Source of the DNA: Caldilineaceae bacterium
GTDB lineage: Bacteria > Chloroflexota > Anaerolineae > Caldilineales > Caldilineaceae
DNA length: 33,704 bases
Assembly (NCBI GenBank): GCA_019637645.1
Contig: JAHBVH010000089.1
Span: 1 to 33,704 of the forward strand
Direction of reading: 5' to 3'
The notes below the pieces were generated by a model. The model had not been told where the DNA came from, ran no database searches, and saw only the letters and a program-made list of their open reading frames with translations. A program made the translations under genes and the position numbers. Positions 1 through 7,557 of the stretch are shown here, piece by piece; the stretch's first letter is position 1, and the number at the start of each line of letters is the position of its first letter.

Positions 1-1
1 C

Positions 2-310
2 GCCAATGATGTAGCCAAATACTTTGCCATCATTCCGGCGGCCTTTGCTTCGACCTATCCGGCCTTGACCGCGCTCAACTTGATGGGCCTAGCCACACCA
101 GAAAGCGCGATCCTCTCCGCGGTGATCTTTAACGCGTTGATCATCATTGCGCTCATTCCGTTGGCCTTGCGCGGGGTTGCCTATCGTGCCGTCGGCGCGG
201 CGCAATTGTTGCGCGACAATCTGTTGATCTACGGCGTGGGCGGGCTGATCGCCCCGTTTCTTGGGATCAAGGCTATTGATCTGCTGTTGGTGGCCCTGAA
301 ACTGGTCTAA
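2..310 (+). CDS. kdpB: Potassium-transporting ATPase subunit B, C-terminal end (partial)
   Basis: This is the last 102 residues of KdpB, the P-type ATPase subunit of the KdpFABC high-affinity K+ pump in the inner membrane; the rest lies left of the window. The visible part begins with the segment [15 protein letters not shown], which in KdpB follows the hinge and TGDGxNDAP region, and continues through two or three hydrophobic helices, including one around [17 protein letters not shown] and another near the C-terminus. It ends in TAA. The kdpC gene follows 158 bases downstream in the same direction, as in the standard kdpFABC order, although the gap is widened by a palindromic repeat. Identification is firm from the sequence match and context. 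Confidence 0.95.
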   Translation, partial: ANDVAKYFAIIPAAFASTYPALTALNLMGLATPESAILSAVIFNALIIIALIPLALRGVAYRAVGAAQLLRDNLLIYGVGGLIAPFLGIKAIDLLLVALKLV

Positions 311-363
311 GCGTTTTTGCATCGCTGCCGATAATGACCTGTGGCTTATGCGCCGTTTGTAGA

Positions 364-452
364 GAATAGGTGTTACGCACTTGGGCCAGAGCTGACAGGT
401 TTAACAAACCTGTCAGCTCTCTGGTCACACTGAGTAACTGCGTAACTTCTAG
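364..452. repeat. Palindromic repeat copy 1, nested inverted repeat between kdpB and kdpC
   Basis: The inner hairpin has 15-bp arms at 388-402 and 406-420 with a 3-base loop and core AGCTGACAGG. The outer arms are GTTACGCA (372-379) and TGCGTAAC (439-446). The right end continues as CTTCTAG, the inverse of the TAGAAG seen at the left end of copies 13665, 16014 (GAGAAG there) and 24330, so this copy appears to be in the opposite orientation. It sits inside an operon and ends 16 bases before the kdpC start, so it would be transcribed as a hairpin within the kdp mRNA. Confidence 0.8.
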
Positions 453-468
453 AGAAATGAGGAATCAA

Positions 469-1044
469 ATGATCACAACGCAATTTCGACCGGCGCTCTT
501 GGCGCTCTTGCTCTTCACCGTCCTGACTGGCCTATTCTACCCCCTTGTGGTTACAGGGATTGCCCAAAGCCTGTTGCCTTTTCAAGCCAATGGCAGTGTC
601 ATCTTCCAACAAGGGCAGCCGATTGGCTCGGCGCTCATTGGGCAATCCTTTGACGAACCCACCTATTTCTGGGGGCGCCCTTCGGCCACCGGTCCCGTTC
701 CCTACAACGCCGCGGCTTCGTCTGGCTCGAATCTCGGGCCGACCAATCCCACGCTGCAAGCAGCGGTGGCGGCGCGTATTGCCGCATTGCAAGCGGCGGA
801 TCCGGCCAATACCAGCCCAATCCCGGTTGATCTCGTGACAGCTTCCGGTAGTGGGCTCGATCCTCATATCAGCATTGCCGCGGCGCGCTATCAGGTGGCT
901 CGTGTGGCGCAAGCCCGTGGTATGCGCGCCGCGGATCTGCTGGCGCTGGTGGAAGCCCATACGGAAGGGCGTCAGTTTGGCTTCTTGGGGGAGCCACGCG
1001 TGAACGTCCTGCAACTCAACTTGGCGTTAGATGGCGTGCAGTGA
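469..1044 (+). CDS. kdpC: Potassium-transporting ATPase subunit C
   Basis: KdpC (191 residues, the usual family length) is the single-span subunit that stabilises the KdpFABC complex. The N-terminus has one membrane helix (residues about 8-30, rich in Leu, Phe and Val), followed by the extracytoplasmic domain with the family signatures [17 protein letters not shown] and [11 protein letters not shown], and a C-terminal [10 protein letters not shown]. The start at 469 is chosen because TGAGGA lies 5 bases upstream; ATG at 457 is in frame but would overlap that site. It lies downstream of kdpB and its stop is 7 bases before the next kdpD-like start, so all three are likely co-transcribed. The palindromic repeat just upstream is a probable insertion that did not break the gene. 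Confidence 0.94.
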   Translation: MITTQFRPALLALLLFTVLTGLFYPLVVTGIAQSLLPFQANGSVIFQQGQPIGSALIGQSFDEPTYFWGRPSATGPVPYNAAASSGSNLGPTNPTLQAAVAARIAALQAADPANTSPIPVDLVTASGSGLDPHISIAAARYQVARVAQARGMRAADLLALVEAHTEGRQFGFLGEPRVNVLQLNLALDGVQ

Positions 1045-1051
1045 GCGTGGC

Positions 1052-3091
1052 ATGAACGAAAAGCACCGTCCCGACCCGGATCAACTGCTGGCGGGTCTTC
1101 AGGCCGAAGCGGCTGCCCAGGAACGGGGGAACCTTAAAATCTTTCTTGGCTATGCCGCCGGGGTGGGCAAGAGCTACGCCATGTTAGAAGCGGCCCACCA
1201 GCGCCAAGCCGCGGGGATCGATGTGGTAGTCGGCTATATCGAGACCCATGGCCGCGCCGAAACGGAGGCATTGGTAACTGAGTTAGAAGTGATCCCACCG
1301 TTACAAGTGGCCTATCATGGGCTTTGGCTGGCTGAATTGGATGTCGATGCGCTGCTGGCGCGGCGGCCACAGCTCGCCCTTGTCGATGAATTGGCGCATA
1401 CCAATGCCGTGTCTGACCAAGGCCCGCCGCGCCACCCGAAGCGCTATCAGGATATTGAAGAGCTGTTGGCGGCAGGTATCGATGTCTATACCGCGATGAA
1501 CATTCAACACCTGGAAAGCCTCAACGATGTGGTTGCCCAGATCACCGGTATTGTGGTGCGCGAAACGATCCCCGATCGCGTCTTTGATACGGCCCATGAA
1601 ATTGAATTGGTCGATCTGCCGCCGCTTGAATTGATTAGCCGCTTACAAGAGGGCAAAGTCTATGTCCCGCAGCAGGCGGCACAGGCGATTCAGAAGTTTT
1701 TCCGCCAGGGTAATTTGACTGCTTTACGCGAATTGGCCCTCCGCCGTGCCGCGGAGCGGGTGGATGACCAGATGCGCGCTTATATGCAGACGCGTGCCAT
1801 CTTGGGCCCTTGGTCAGCTGCGGAACGGCTCTTGATCGGGATCAGCCCCAGCCCGTTGAGCGAGCGGTTGGTGCGCGCCGGACGGCGGTTGGCTGATGAA
1901 CTCAATGCGGAGTGGTTTGCGCTCTATGTCGAAACGCCAGACGCCGCCGCCTATTCACCCGCGCAACGCGACCGGGTGGCCCACCACCTCCAATTGGCGG
2001 AATCCTTGGGGGCCAAGATCCAAACCTTGCCGGGGCATGACGTTGTCGCTGCCCTGCTTGCCTATGCGCGTCGCCACAACATCACCAAAATTATGGCTGG
2101 CAAACCGCTGTATCCGCGCTGGCGAGAATGGCTACACACCTCGATTGTCGATCGCCTGATCCGCCAAAGTGGCCCGATTGATGTTTATGTCATTAGTGGT
2201 GAGCCGTTGCCACCACCGGTGATCCAGTGGCAACGGCCTGCACTGACCTTCTCTTGGCGTTATCTACAAAGTGCTGGCTTGGTTCTTGTTGCCACGTTAT
2301 TGGGGGTGTTGATCGATCCGCCGCTCAGCGTCGCGCCCCTGGTTCGTTGGCCCGCTGCCGTGGTCGAGCCGACGAACTTGGCGATGATCTATTTGACGGT
2401 GGTGGTCATTGTGGCATTGAACCTGGGGCGCGGCCCGGCGGTGCTGGCCGCCGTGTTGAGCAGCCTGGCCTTTGATTTTCTCTTTGTGCAGCCCTATCTG
2501 AGTTTTGTTATTGGCGACACTCAATATGTCTTGACCTTTTTTGGGTTGTTGATCGTCGGGTTGGTGATTAGCAACTTGACCGCGCGTGTACGTGAGCAGG
2601 TGGAGGTGGCCCAACAGCGGACGGTGCAAATCGCCGCGCTCTATGAATTGAGCCGCGATTTGGTGGTGATGACAGAAGTCGCCCAGATCGTACAGACCCT
2701 GCTGCGTCATGTTGAGCAGACCTTTGATTTGGCCGCGGTGATCTTGCTGCCAACCGGGGAGCGGCTGCAACTATATGCGCGCGCGACCACGCTCTTGCTG
2801 GATGCCAATGAGTATGCCGTGGCCGATTGGGTCTTTCGGCATGGTGAAACGGCGGGTCGGTATACCGATACGCTGCCTGCCGCAACGTTGCGGTACCTCC
2901 CGCTCAAGACGCCGCGGCGGGTGGTTGGGGTGCTGGGCATTGCCGTGCCCATGGTGCCCTCCTATCGCTTGCCGCCCGAACAACGGCGTCTGATGGAAGC
3001 CTTTGCCAATCAAGGTGCATTGGCGATTGAACGTACGCAATTGGCAGAGGAAGCCCGGCCGTTGTCGATTTTGCCAAGCCCCGAAAAATGA
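1052..3091 (+). CDS. KdpD-like sensor protein lacking the histidine kinase domain
   Basis: A protein of 679 residues that matches the input half of KdpD. Visible in order: the KdpD domain with a Walker A site at residues 33-41 (G33, GVGKS 37-41) and a Walker-B-like LALVDELAHTN; a USP domain (about 255-375) with S265-P-S267 followed 20 residues later by WFALY; four hydrophobic helices of the DUF4118 type (about 403-509); and a GAF-like domain (about 525-668). It stops there: no H-box, N-box or G-boxes. Full KdpD is about 900 residues, and such a copy occurs at 16205. The 148 bases after the stop hold no remnant of a kinase, so this is not an obvious frameshift. The start at 1052 matches the usual MxxxxRPDPD opening; ATG at 1031, overlapping kdpC, is an alternative. 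It probably senses or binds a ligand without phosphorylating KdpE. Confidence 0.9.
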   Translation: MNEKHRPDPDQLLAGLQAEAAAQERGNLKIFLGYAAGVGKSYAMLEAAHQRQAAGIDVVVGYIETHGRAETEALVTELEVIPPLQVAYHGLWLAELDVDALLARRPQLALVDELAHTNAVSDQGPPRHPKRYQDIEELLAAGIDVYTAMNIQHLESLNDVVAQITGIVVRETIPDRVFDTAHEIELVDLPPLELISRLQEGKVYVPQQAAQAIQKFFRQGNLTALRELALRRAAERVDDQMRAYMQTRAILGPWSAAERLLIGISPSPLSERLVRAGRRLADELNAEWFALYVETPDAAAYSPAQRDRVAHHLQLAESLGAKIQTLPGHDVVAALLAYARRHNITKIMAGKPLYPRWREWLHTSIVDRLIRQSGPIDVYVISGEPLPPPVIQWQRPALTFSWRYLQSAGLVLVATLLGVLIDPPLSVAPLVRWPAAVVEPTNLAMIYLTVVVIVALNLGRGPAVLAAVLSSLAFDFLFVQPYLSFVIGDTQYVLTFFGLLIVGLVISNLTARVREQVEVAQQRTVQIAALYELSRDLVVMTEVAQIVQTLLRHVEQTFDLAAVILLPTGERLQLYARATTLLLDANEYAVADWVFRHGETAGRYTDTLPAATLRYLPLKTPRRVVGVLGIAVPMVPSYRLPPEQRRLMEAFANQGALAIERTQLAEEARPLSILPSPEK

Positions 3092-3144
3092 CAAAAAAGG
3101 ACGCCTGCTTGACCGCTTTGCCAACAAATTGATTTGCCCCTAAA

Positions 3145-3173
3145 TTGACAGGGCCGTCGCTGGCTATTATACT
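3145..3173 (+). promoter_or_regulatory. Sigma-70-type promoter before the YcaQ-like gene
   Basis: TTGACA at 3145-3150, a 17-base spacer, then TATACT at 3168-3173. The match is close to the textbook consensus and lies 67 bases before the proposed start at 3240, which suggests that the next gene is transcribed separately from the kdp operon. Confidence 0.75.
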
Positions 3174-3239
3174 GGCAGTGAAGGGACTAGAACAACCGTT
3201 CTTGGACGAGTTGGCGAAATTTATTGGCAAAGGTCGTTG

Positions 3240-4484
3240 ATGATGCTGACGATTGACATTGAGACTGCGCGTCGTTTTATGCTGGGTAAGCAAGGCTTGT
3301 GGCCGGGCCGCCGTTGGCAAGGGCCACTGGGAACAGAGCAAGCCATGCGCACCATGGAGTATGTACAACTGGATCCCTTGCAAATTATTGCGCGTAGCCA
3401 CGATATCTTACTGCACAGCCGTATCGCCGACTATACGCCTGGGCTGTGGGAGGAAGTGACCTACCAACAACGTAAGTTTTTTGACTGGGGTGGGTGGTTG
3501 GCCGTCCGCCCCATGGACGAGTTGCCCCATTGGCGGGTGGTCATGCACCGCGAGCGCGATCAGCTGGCCCGGTTGCGCGCCCTTGCGCACGCACACGCCG
3601 GAGCCATTGTCGAAATGCGGAGCATCTTGCAAGCGCGTGGGGCGGTTAGCAACCGCGATTTTGCCATGAAGACGCGCACGCGCACCGAGAGTTATCGAGG
3701 TCGGAAAGATAGCGCCCTGGCGTTGTATTATCTGTGGCATACGGGCGAAGTCATGACCCATCACCGCGCACGTTTCGAGCGGGTCTATGCCCTGACCGAG
3801 CAGGTCGCGCCAGCCTCCTTGCTTTATGAAAGCGATCCGGCGACGGCAGAGCGTTTCTTGTTGCTTAAAGAAATCCGCTTTAACGGCCTGACCCGTTTCA
3901 AGCGCACAAGTGATTCGTTTCAGCGTGGGGAACCGGAGCGCACGGCCCAGAAACTACGGACAGGGATGTTGGCGGATGGTGCGCTGATTGAAGTGCGGGT
4001 GGCGGGCTGGAAGGCCGTCCACTATGCGCTGGGCAGCGATGCCGCCCTGTTAGAAGCGATTGGGGCTGGCCGTGTACCCGCGGCTTGGACGCCTGTCGCA
4101 ACCACTACCACGGAAGAAGTCACCTTCCTGGCCCCGCTGGATCCTGTGAGTGCGCGGGGGCGCGCTAAAGAGTTATTTGCGTTTGACTATGTTTGGGAAG
4201 TCTATAAACCAGCCGACAAGCGTACCTATGGCTACTATACCCTGCCCATTTTGTGGGGCGACCGGTTGGTGGCCCGGTTTGATAGTAAGCTTGATCGCAA
4301 CACCAATACCCTGGTTATTCTGGGCTTCTGGCTAGAAGTGGCCGCGCTAGGCCAGGATGAGGCATTTGCCGAAGCATTGGCGCGGGGCTTTGGGCGGTTC
4401 CTCACCTTCCTCGGGGCTGAACACTTGGATGCAACGGCCCTGGCCGAACCACTCTTGCGCAAACGTCTCCAGGCTAATCACTAG
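3240..4484 (+). CDS. YcaQ/AlkX-type winged-helix DNA glycosylase
   Basis: A 414-residue cytoplasmic protein of the HTH_42 (YcaQ/AlkZ) family. These enzymes remove alkylated bases and can unhook interstrand crosslinks. The diagnostic catalytic motif is visible as Q43-L-D45 in the context YVQLDPLQIIARSHD; QxD is the E. coli YcaQ (AlkX) form, whereas AlkZ has QxQ. Other family features are LLHSRI, the aromatic LWEEVTYQQRKFFDWGGW, and the C-terminal KRTYGYYTLPILWGDRLVARFDSKLDR, which is highly typical. The ATG at 3240 has AAAGG about 6 bases upstream; an adjacent ATG at 3243 and a TTG at 3237 are alternatives. It is preceded by its own promoter and followed by a 560-base spacer, so it is likely monocistronic. 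The family assignment is firm; the substrate is inferred. Confidence 0.9.
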   Translation: MMLTIDIETARRFMLGKQGLWPGRRWQGPLGTEQAMRTMEYVQLDPLQIIARSHDILLHSRIADYTPGLWEEVTYQQRKFFDWGGWLAVRPMDELPHWRVVMHRERDQLARLRALAHAHAGAIVEMRSILQARGAVSNRDFAMKTRTRTESYRGRKDSALALYYLWHTGEVMTHHRARFERVYALTEQVAPASLLYESDPATAERFLLLKEIRFNGLTRFKRTSDSFQRGEPERTAQKLRTGMLADGALIEVRVAGWKAVHYALGSDAALLEAIGAGRVPAAWTPVATTTTEEVTFLAPLDPVSARGRAKELFAFDYVWEVYKPADKRTYGYYTLPILWGDRLVARFDSKLDRNTNTLVILGFWLEVAALGQDEAFAEALARGFGRFLTFLGAEHLDATALAEPLLRKRLQANH

Positions 4485-4548
4485 CCCATGTTGGTTGGTT
4501 TTACCGGATGGTTTGAGACTCTGTCTAGCCGCGGTGGATAACGATCAA

Positions 4549-4562
4549 CTGCGTAACGCCTC
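4549..4562. repeat. Solitary end of the palindromic repeat family
   Basis: CTGCGTAACGCCTC matches the right-hand end (TGCGTAACGCCT) of the copy at 13665, but no palindromic core or left end is visible nearby. It may be the remnant of a decayed copy, or a chance match over a short sequence. Confidence 0.35.
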
Positions 4563-4592
4563 TCTGAAAGATCGCTTGGCCCAACCCCCACT

Positions 4593-4621
4593 TTGACAAT
4601 GGTCGTAGAATTTCGTATACT
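4593..4621 (+). promoter_or_regulatory. Sigma-70-type promoter with a long leader before the XRE gene
   Basis: TTGACA at 4593-4598, a 17-base spacer and TATACT at 4616-4621: the same hexamers and spacing as the promoter at 3145. It lies about 425 bases before the GTG at 5047, so a transcript from here would have a long leader containing a 24-bp hairpin and a possible 23-codon reading frame. Confidence 0.65.
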
Positions 4622-4816
4622 ACCAAAAGAAAATGTAAGGTTTGGGCGCGCCGATCTTCTTACCGATAGACCCTATGATGGGCTATCTGGCGCAGTACAT
4701 TGACGGTGTAACCGAGCCAACATAATCAAGCCAACGGCTTCCGAAGTTGCTATCTCCCCCGATAGTATGGGCGGTAGCCGTTTTTTGTTTTTGTTCGGCG
4801 TTATTGCCGTTCCGTA

Positions 4817-4864
4817 GCACCGCAGAGCTGACAGGGTTTGCAAACCCTGTCAGCTCTGCGGTGC
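4817..4864. repeat. Palindromic repeat copy 2, 48-bp perfect palindrome
   Basis: The arms 4817-4840 and 4841-4864 are exact reverse complements with no loop. The core is AGCTGACAGGGTTT, the same family as the copies at 388 and 32297, but here the outer arms are CG-rich (GCACCGC/GCGGTGC) instead of GTTACGCA. As RNA it would form a very stable hairpin in the leader of the regulator gene. There is no T tract after it, so it is not a classical terminator. Confidence 0.85.
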
Positions 4865-4915
4865 CGGACCAACTTTTGTGCAGCAGTGATCATGAATATA
4901 GATATGTGAGGTCTT

Positions 4916-4987
4916 ATGAAACTTCTACTCTTCGCCTGCCTTCTCTTTACTTGTTGGATTGCTACCTTCATTGGGCCAATCGGATAA
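4916..4987 (+). CDS. Possible 23-residue hydrophobic peptide
   Basis: ATG at 4916 follows TGAGG with a 4-base gap and opens 23 codons ending in TAA at 4985. The product begins MKLLLFACLLFTCW and ends IGPIG; it is almost entirely hydrophobic and long enough for one membrane span. It lies in the leader of the XRE regulator, 59 bases before its start, and after the 48-bp palindrome. It could be a leader peptide or small membrane protein, or just a chance frame. There is no homology evidence. Confidence 0.3.
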   Translation: MKLLLFACLLFTCWIATFIGPIG

Positions 4988-5046
4988 GGCTATGCTTGCG
5001 TGTTGCAGGTATCTTCCGTGGCAGATTACCAAGATGGAGGGGATCG

Positions 5047-5940
5047 GTGAACTTGAAGGCATTTGGCAAGCTGGTTGCAGGACTGCGCAAAGAACAATTT
5101 GACTCTCAACGTGGCGAGCGATGGACCCAAACTACATTGGCCCAAGCGACTGGTTTAAGCCAGCGTGTGATTGCCACGATTGAACAAGGAACACGTGCTA
5201 AACTTGAAACAGATGTGCTTGTCCGGTTAGCCGATGCCTTCAAGCTAAACTTTTTGACGCGTAAAGAATTTTTTTCGCTGGCGCTAGAACCCGATCCCCT
5301 GACAACAGCGAACTCATCGCTTCAATCTAAAATACAGACTTTGTTGCACATGATGGCAAGCCTACCCGTGCCCGCCTTGTTGCACGATGATTTTTACGAT
5401 ATTTTGGCAGTCAACTCGTTGAGTATTGCTTTTAATATCAGCCTAGCTGAGTCAGTGGGTATTACAGAACCATTGCCAACGGTCACCGAATATAATTTGC
5501 TCAAAATGCTTTTTGCACCCAACTCGCCCCACCGGAAGCGCCTATCACCCATGTGGAGCGATATGTCGTCAACTTGTGTTCAACTCTTTTACCGCTACAC
5601 GCTACGCCATCGATCAAGCAAGTACTTCCAGACACTGTGTAATCAGCTTCTTGTTTATCGCGAATTTCGCCAAGTTTGGGAAGCAGTTCATGATGGAGAT
5701 GTCGTTGAAGCAAATAACTATCAGGCTTTCCAAACAAAGCATCCCTACTATGGGGTAACGCTGTGGTATCATGGGGTAATCATTTCGGAAACGCCCGTTG
5801 GTAATCTGCATCTTTCGCTCGTTTTGCCCGCTAATCATGCTGCCTTTGACGCAATCGCGGCTAGTCGTACCACCGTATCACCAGCGATTTATCCATTACA
5901 GCCGTGGCCAACGGCCGAAAAGTTTCCGGATCTACGCTAA
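5047..5940 (+). CDS. XRE-family transcriptional regulator with MmyB-like ligand-binding domain
   Basis: A 297-residue protein. Residues about 3-70 form a lambda-repressor-like helix-turn-helix (LAQATGLSQRVIATIEQGT, then a helix VLVRLADAF). The rest resembles the MmyB-like PAS-type domain (MLTR family): MASLPVPALLHDDFYDILAVNS near 105-125, and a C-terminal segment with GVTLWYHGVIISETPVGNLHLSLVLPAN. Such proteins usually bind DNA and respond to a small lipophilic ligand; the ligand is unknown here. The GTG at 5047 is chosen because GGAGGGG lies just upstream and the helix-turn-helix starts soon after. The frame is open back to 4747, but that part translates the 48-bp palindrome and looks non-coding. 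Its end overlaps by 4 bases the convergent small membrane protein gene. Lower GC than the flanks. Confidence 0.85.
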   Translation: MNLKAFGKLVAGLRKEQFDSQRGERWTQTTLAQATGLSQRVIATIEQGTRAKLETDVLVRLADAFKLNFLTRKEFFSLALEPDPLTTANSSLQSKIQTLLHMMASLPVPALLHDDFYDILAVNSLSIAFNISLAESVGITEPLPTVTEYNLLKMLFAPNSPHRKRLSPMWSDMSSTCVQLFYRYTLRHRSSKYFQTLCNQLLVYREFRQVWEAVHDGDVVEANNYQAFQTKHPYYGVTLWYHGVIISETPVGNLHLSLVLPANHAAFDAIAASRTTVSPAIYPLQPWPTAEKFPDLR

Positions 5941-6272
5941 TGGTTACTCCGATATATTGTCAGAACTAACAATAACATAAAAAGTAACCCACTTAGCGGC
6001 AGCAAGATAACGCCGATCCCAAAAAGAAATAGAGTCGAGGCGACGGTAAGTCCAATCCAACCTACCCACGCAAGATAGAGTTTCTGCTTCCTCAAGCCAG
6101 TTAAAAGGATAGTGGTTACCAAAATAATGATGCATCCTTGTACAAGCGGGCTGAGCCTGTTATCTAAACGTGAATCCACAAGTGCTACTCCGATCAGATA
6201 GAGTGCATAGAGTACAATCAGAGTCGTTATAGCCGTGGTAAGCTTCATCAAAAAAACGCGCGGTAGTTTCAT
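5937..6272 (-). CDS. Small hydrophobic membrane protein, function unknown
   Basis: A 111-residue protein that I do not recognise. It has three to four predicted membrane segments: about 10-31 (TAITTLIVLYALYLIGVAL), 43-59 (VQGCIIILVTTILLTGL), 66-86 and 88-105. Its ATG shares one base with the TAA of the upstream secreted-protein gene, so the two are almost certainly translated from one mRNA. An AGGG sits a few bases upstream of the ATG. Its stop runs 4 bases into the convergent XRE gene. GC content is visibly lower than that of the kdp or aminotransferase genes. It may be a membrane partner of the secreted protein, but that is only inference from the coupling. Confidence 0.75.
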   Translation of the reverse strand: MKLPRVFLMKLTTAITTLIVLYALYLIGVALVDSRLDNRLSPLVQGCIIILVTTILLTGLRKQKLYLAWVGWIGLTVASTLFLFGIGVILLPLSGLLFMLLLVLTIYRSNH

Positions 6273-7183
6273 TATTTACACCCTTGGATAAGATACCGAT
6301 TCGGCCCTCTGACAATTTGTCCTGACATGCTGAACGTGCACGTTGAAAGACCATTATTGTTGCCTTGAATCGTACTATTTAAAGTATGATAATAGCCATC
6401 AGGATTTGAAATATTACACGGAAAAGCCTGCGGAGAATCGCAATGATAGCTACTGCTTGTGCTTCCCGAAACGATACTTGATGGCCCAGTGTTTTTCCCT
6501 ATAATGGTGCATCTGTCCGTAACCCAGTCATACCCCGGTGGCCAAGTTGCCGCATTACAATAGGCACCTAACGCAGAAATCTGAGCTTTTTTGCCATCGT
6601 AAGTATATGTCATGCGTTCGGTATGGCGTGTTAATTCATCGTAGGCTCCTGGGTAGCCATAAGTAATAATATATTGCTCGTTAGTTTCAAACGAAATGTT
6701 AGGACTGGCAGCTACGATTTCATCTGACCATAATTCGTCGGCACTGGTAGGTTGGATTTTTATCACGATGTTGTCTTGCCCAGTTGAAAAGATCGTCTGA
6801 TTATTTGTCGAATTATCTTTCCATTTGGAAGTGATAATGGCATTACAATCGTCATTAAATAAAATACTAGCCCATTTGGTCACATTATCGATAGGCGCAG
6901 CAGTACGTATTGTTATATTTTGAGGAAATAAGCATTGATCCTGATTATTATCGTCGGCACTTATAGCTATCCCATCGACATCCAATACATCCCCGACAGA
7001 TATTGCATCTAAATCAATCTCTATGCCAGTTTGTTCTTGACTTACCTCTGTTGCGTTGCTAATGATCGGCAAAAACAATTGATAGGGTTGCGCGTTGTCC
7101 CGTTGTGCTGAGACTGGCATTACTAAGATCATAGCTAGCGCAAGGCTAAGACAAATGCGACTAATAAAATTTGGTGAGAACAC
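6272..7183 (-). CDS. Secreted protein of unknown function with LFLPII motif
   Basis: A 303-residue protein. Residues 1-26 form a clear signal peptide (h-region ICLSLALAMILVM, cleavage after PVSA). Ten residues later comes QLFLPII (35-41), a motif also present after the signal peptide of the protein at 26022 and, as LFIPLV, at the C-terminus of the protein at 19707. The body is rich in Asn, Thr and Ser, and has about eight Cys residues, five of them in the last third. No enzyme motif is visible. The start is GTG at 7183, with AGGAG 6 bases upstream. It is the first gene of a tight two-gene unit with the membrane protein at 5937. AT-rich composition and the absence of a recognisable family suggest a recently acquired or fast-evolving gene. 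Confidence 0.8.
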   Translation of the reverse strand: MFSPNFISRICLSLALAMILVMPVSAQRDNAQPYQLFLPIISNATEVSQEQTGIEIDLDAISVGDVLDVDGIAISADDNNQDQCLFPQNITIRTAAPIDNVTKWASILFNDDCNAIITSKWKDNSTNNQTIFSTGQDNIVIKIQPTSADELWSDEIVAASPNISFETNEQYIITYGYPGAYDELTRHTERMTYTYDGKKAQISALGAYCNAATWPPGYDWVTDRCTIIGKNTGPSSIVSGSTSSSYHCDSPQAFPCNISNPDGYYHTLNSTIQGNNNGLSTCTFSMSGQIVRGPNRYLIQGCK

Positions 7184-7557
7184 CTTTTACTCCTTTGGAT
7201 AGATTATGACGATATCTTAATCTTGAAATATTGTTGGTAATGCGTTTAAGCGCTTTGAAAGAGCCATCCTGCTCAGTCAGCAAAGTCAATTACATTCTAG
7301 TGGATAGTTGGTTGGCTTGTCTCGCCTAAACTGACGAAAAGTCGTCAGGCTGAGAACGAAGATTGGGTAGATGAGAAAAAACTGCTAAGGCTGCTTGGTC
7401 GGGCCAGCCATAGATGCTATCCGCGCCCAGCTGATCTTTCCCCAATTTATTCATGGCTATGATATACTATTCTCTCACCACATAGAACATATGGTCGTAG
7501 CCGCTTGCCCAGTGCTAGCTGCGCCGATCGATGCTAATCTAGCGGAGGAGAATCGCG
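7184..7557. other. Divergent intergenic spacer with a small hairpin
   Basis: This spacer separates the minus-strand secreted-protein gene from the plus-strand beta-helix gene. The left part is AT-rich and should hold the minus-strand promoter, but I see no clear hexamers. At 7331-7348 there is a short hairpin (CTGACGA, loop AAAG, TCGTCAG). TATACT at 7463-7468 could be the -10 of the plus-strand gene, but without a good -35. No convincing gene was found. Confidence 0.5.

Noticed and set aside
3092..3239. Remnant of the missing kinase domain after the short KdpD
   Set aside because: No H-box, N-box or G-box residues are seen in any frame, and a promoter occupies part of the gap.
4747..5046. 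N-terminal extension of the XRE regulator (100 residues)
   Set aside because: It would translate the 48-bp palindrome, has no domain similarity, and the GTG at 5047 has a strong ribosome site directly before the helix-turn-helix.
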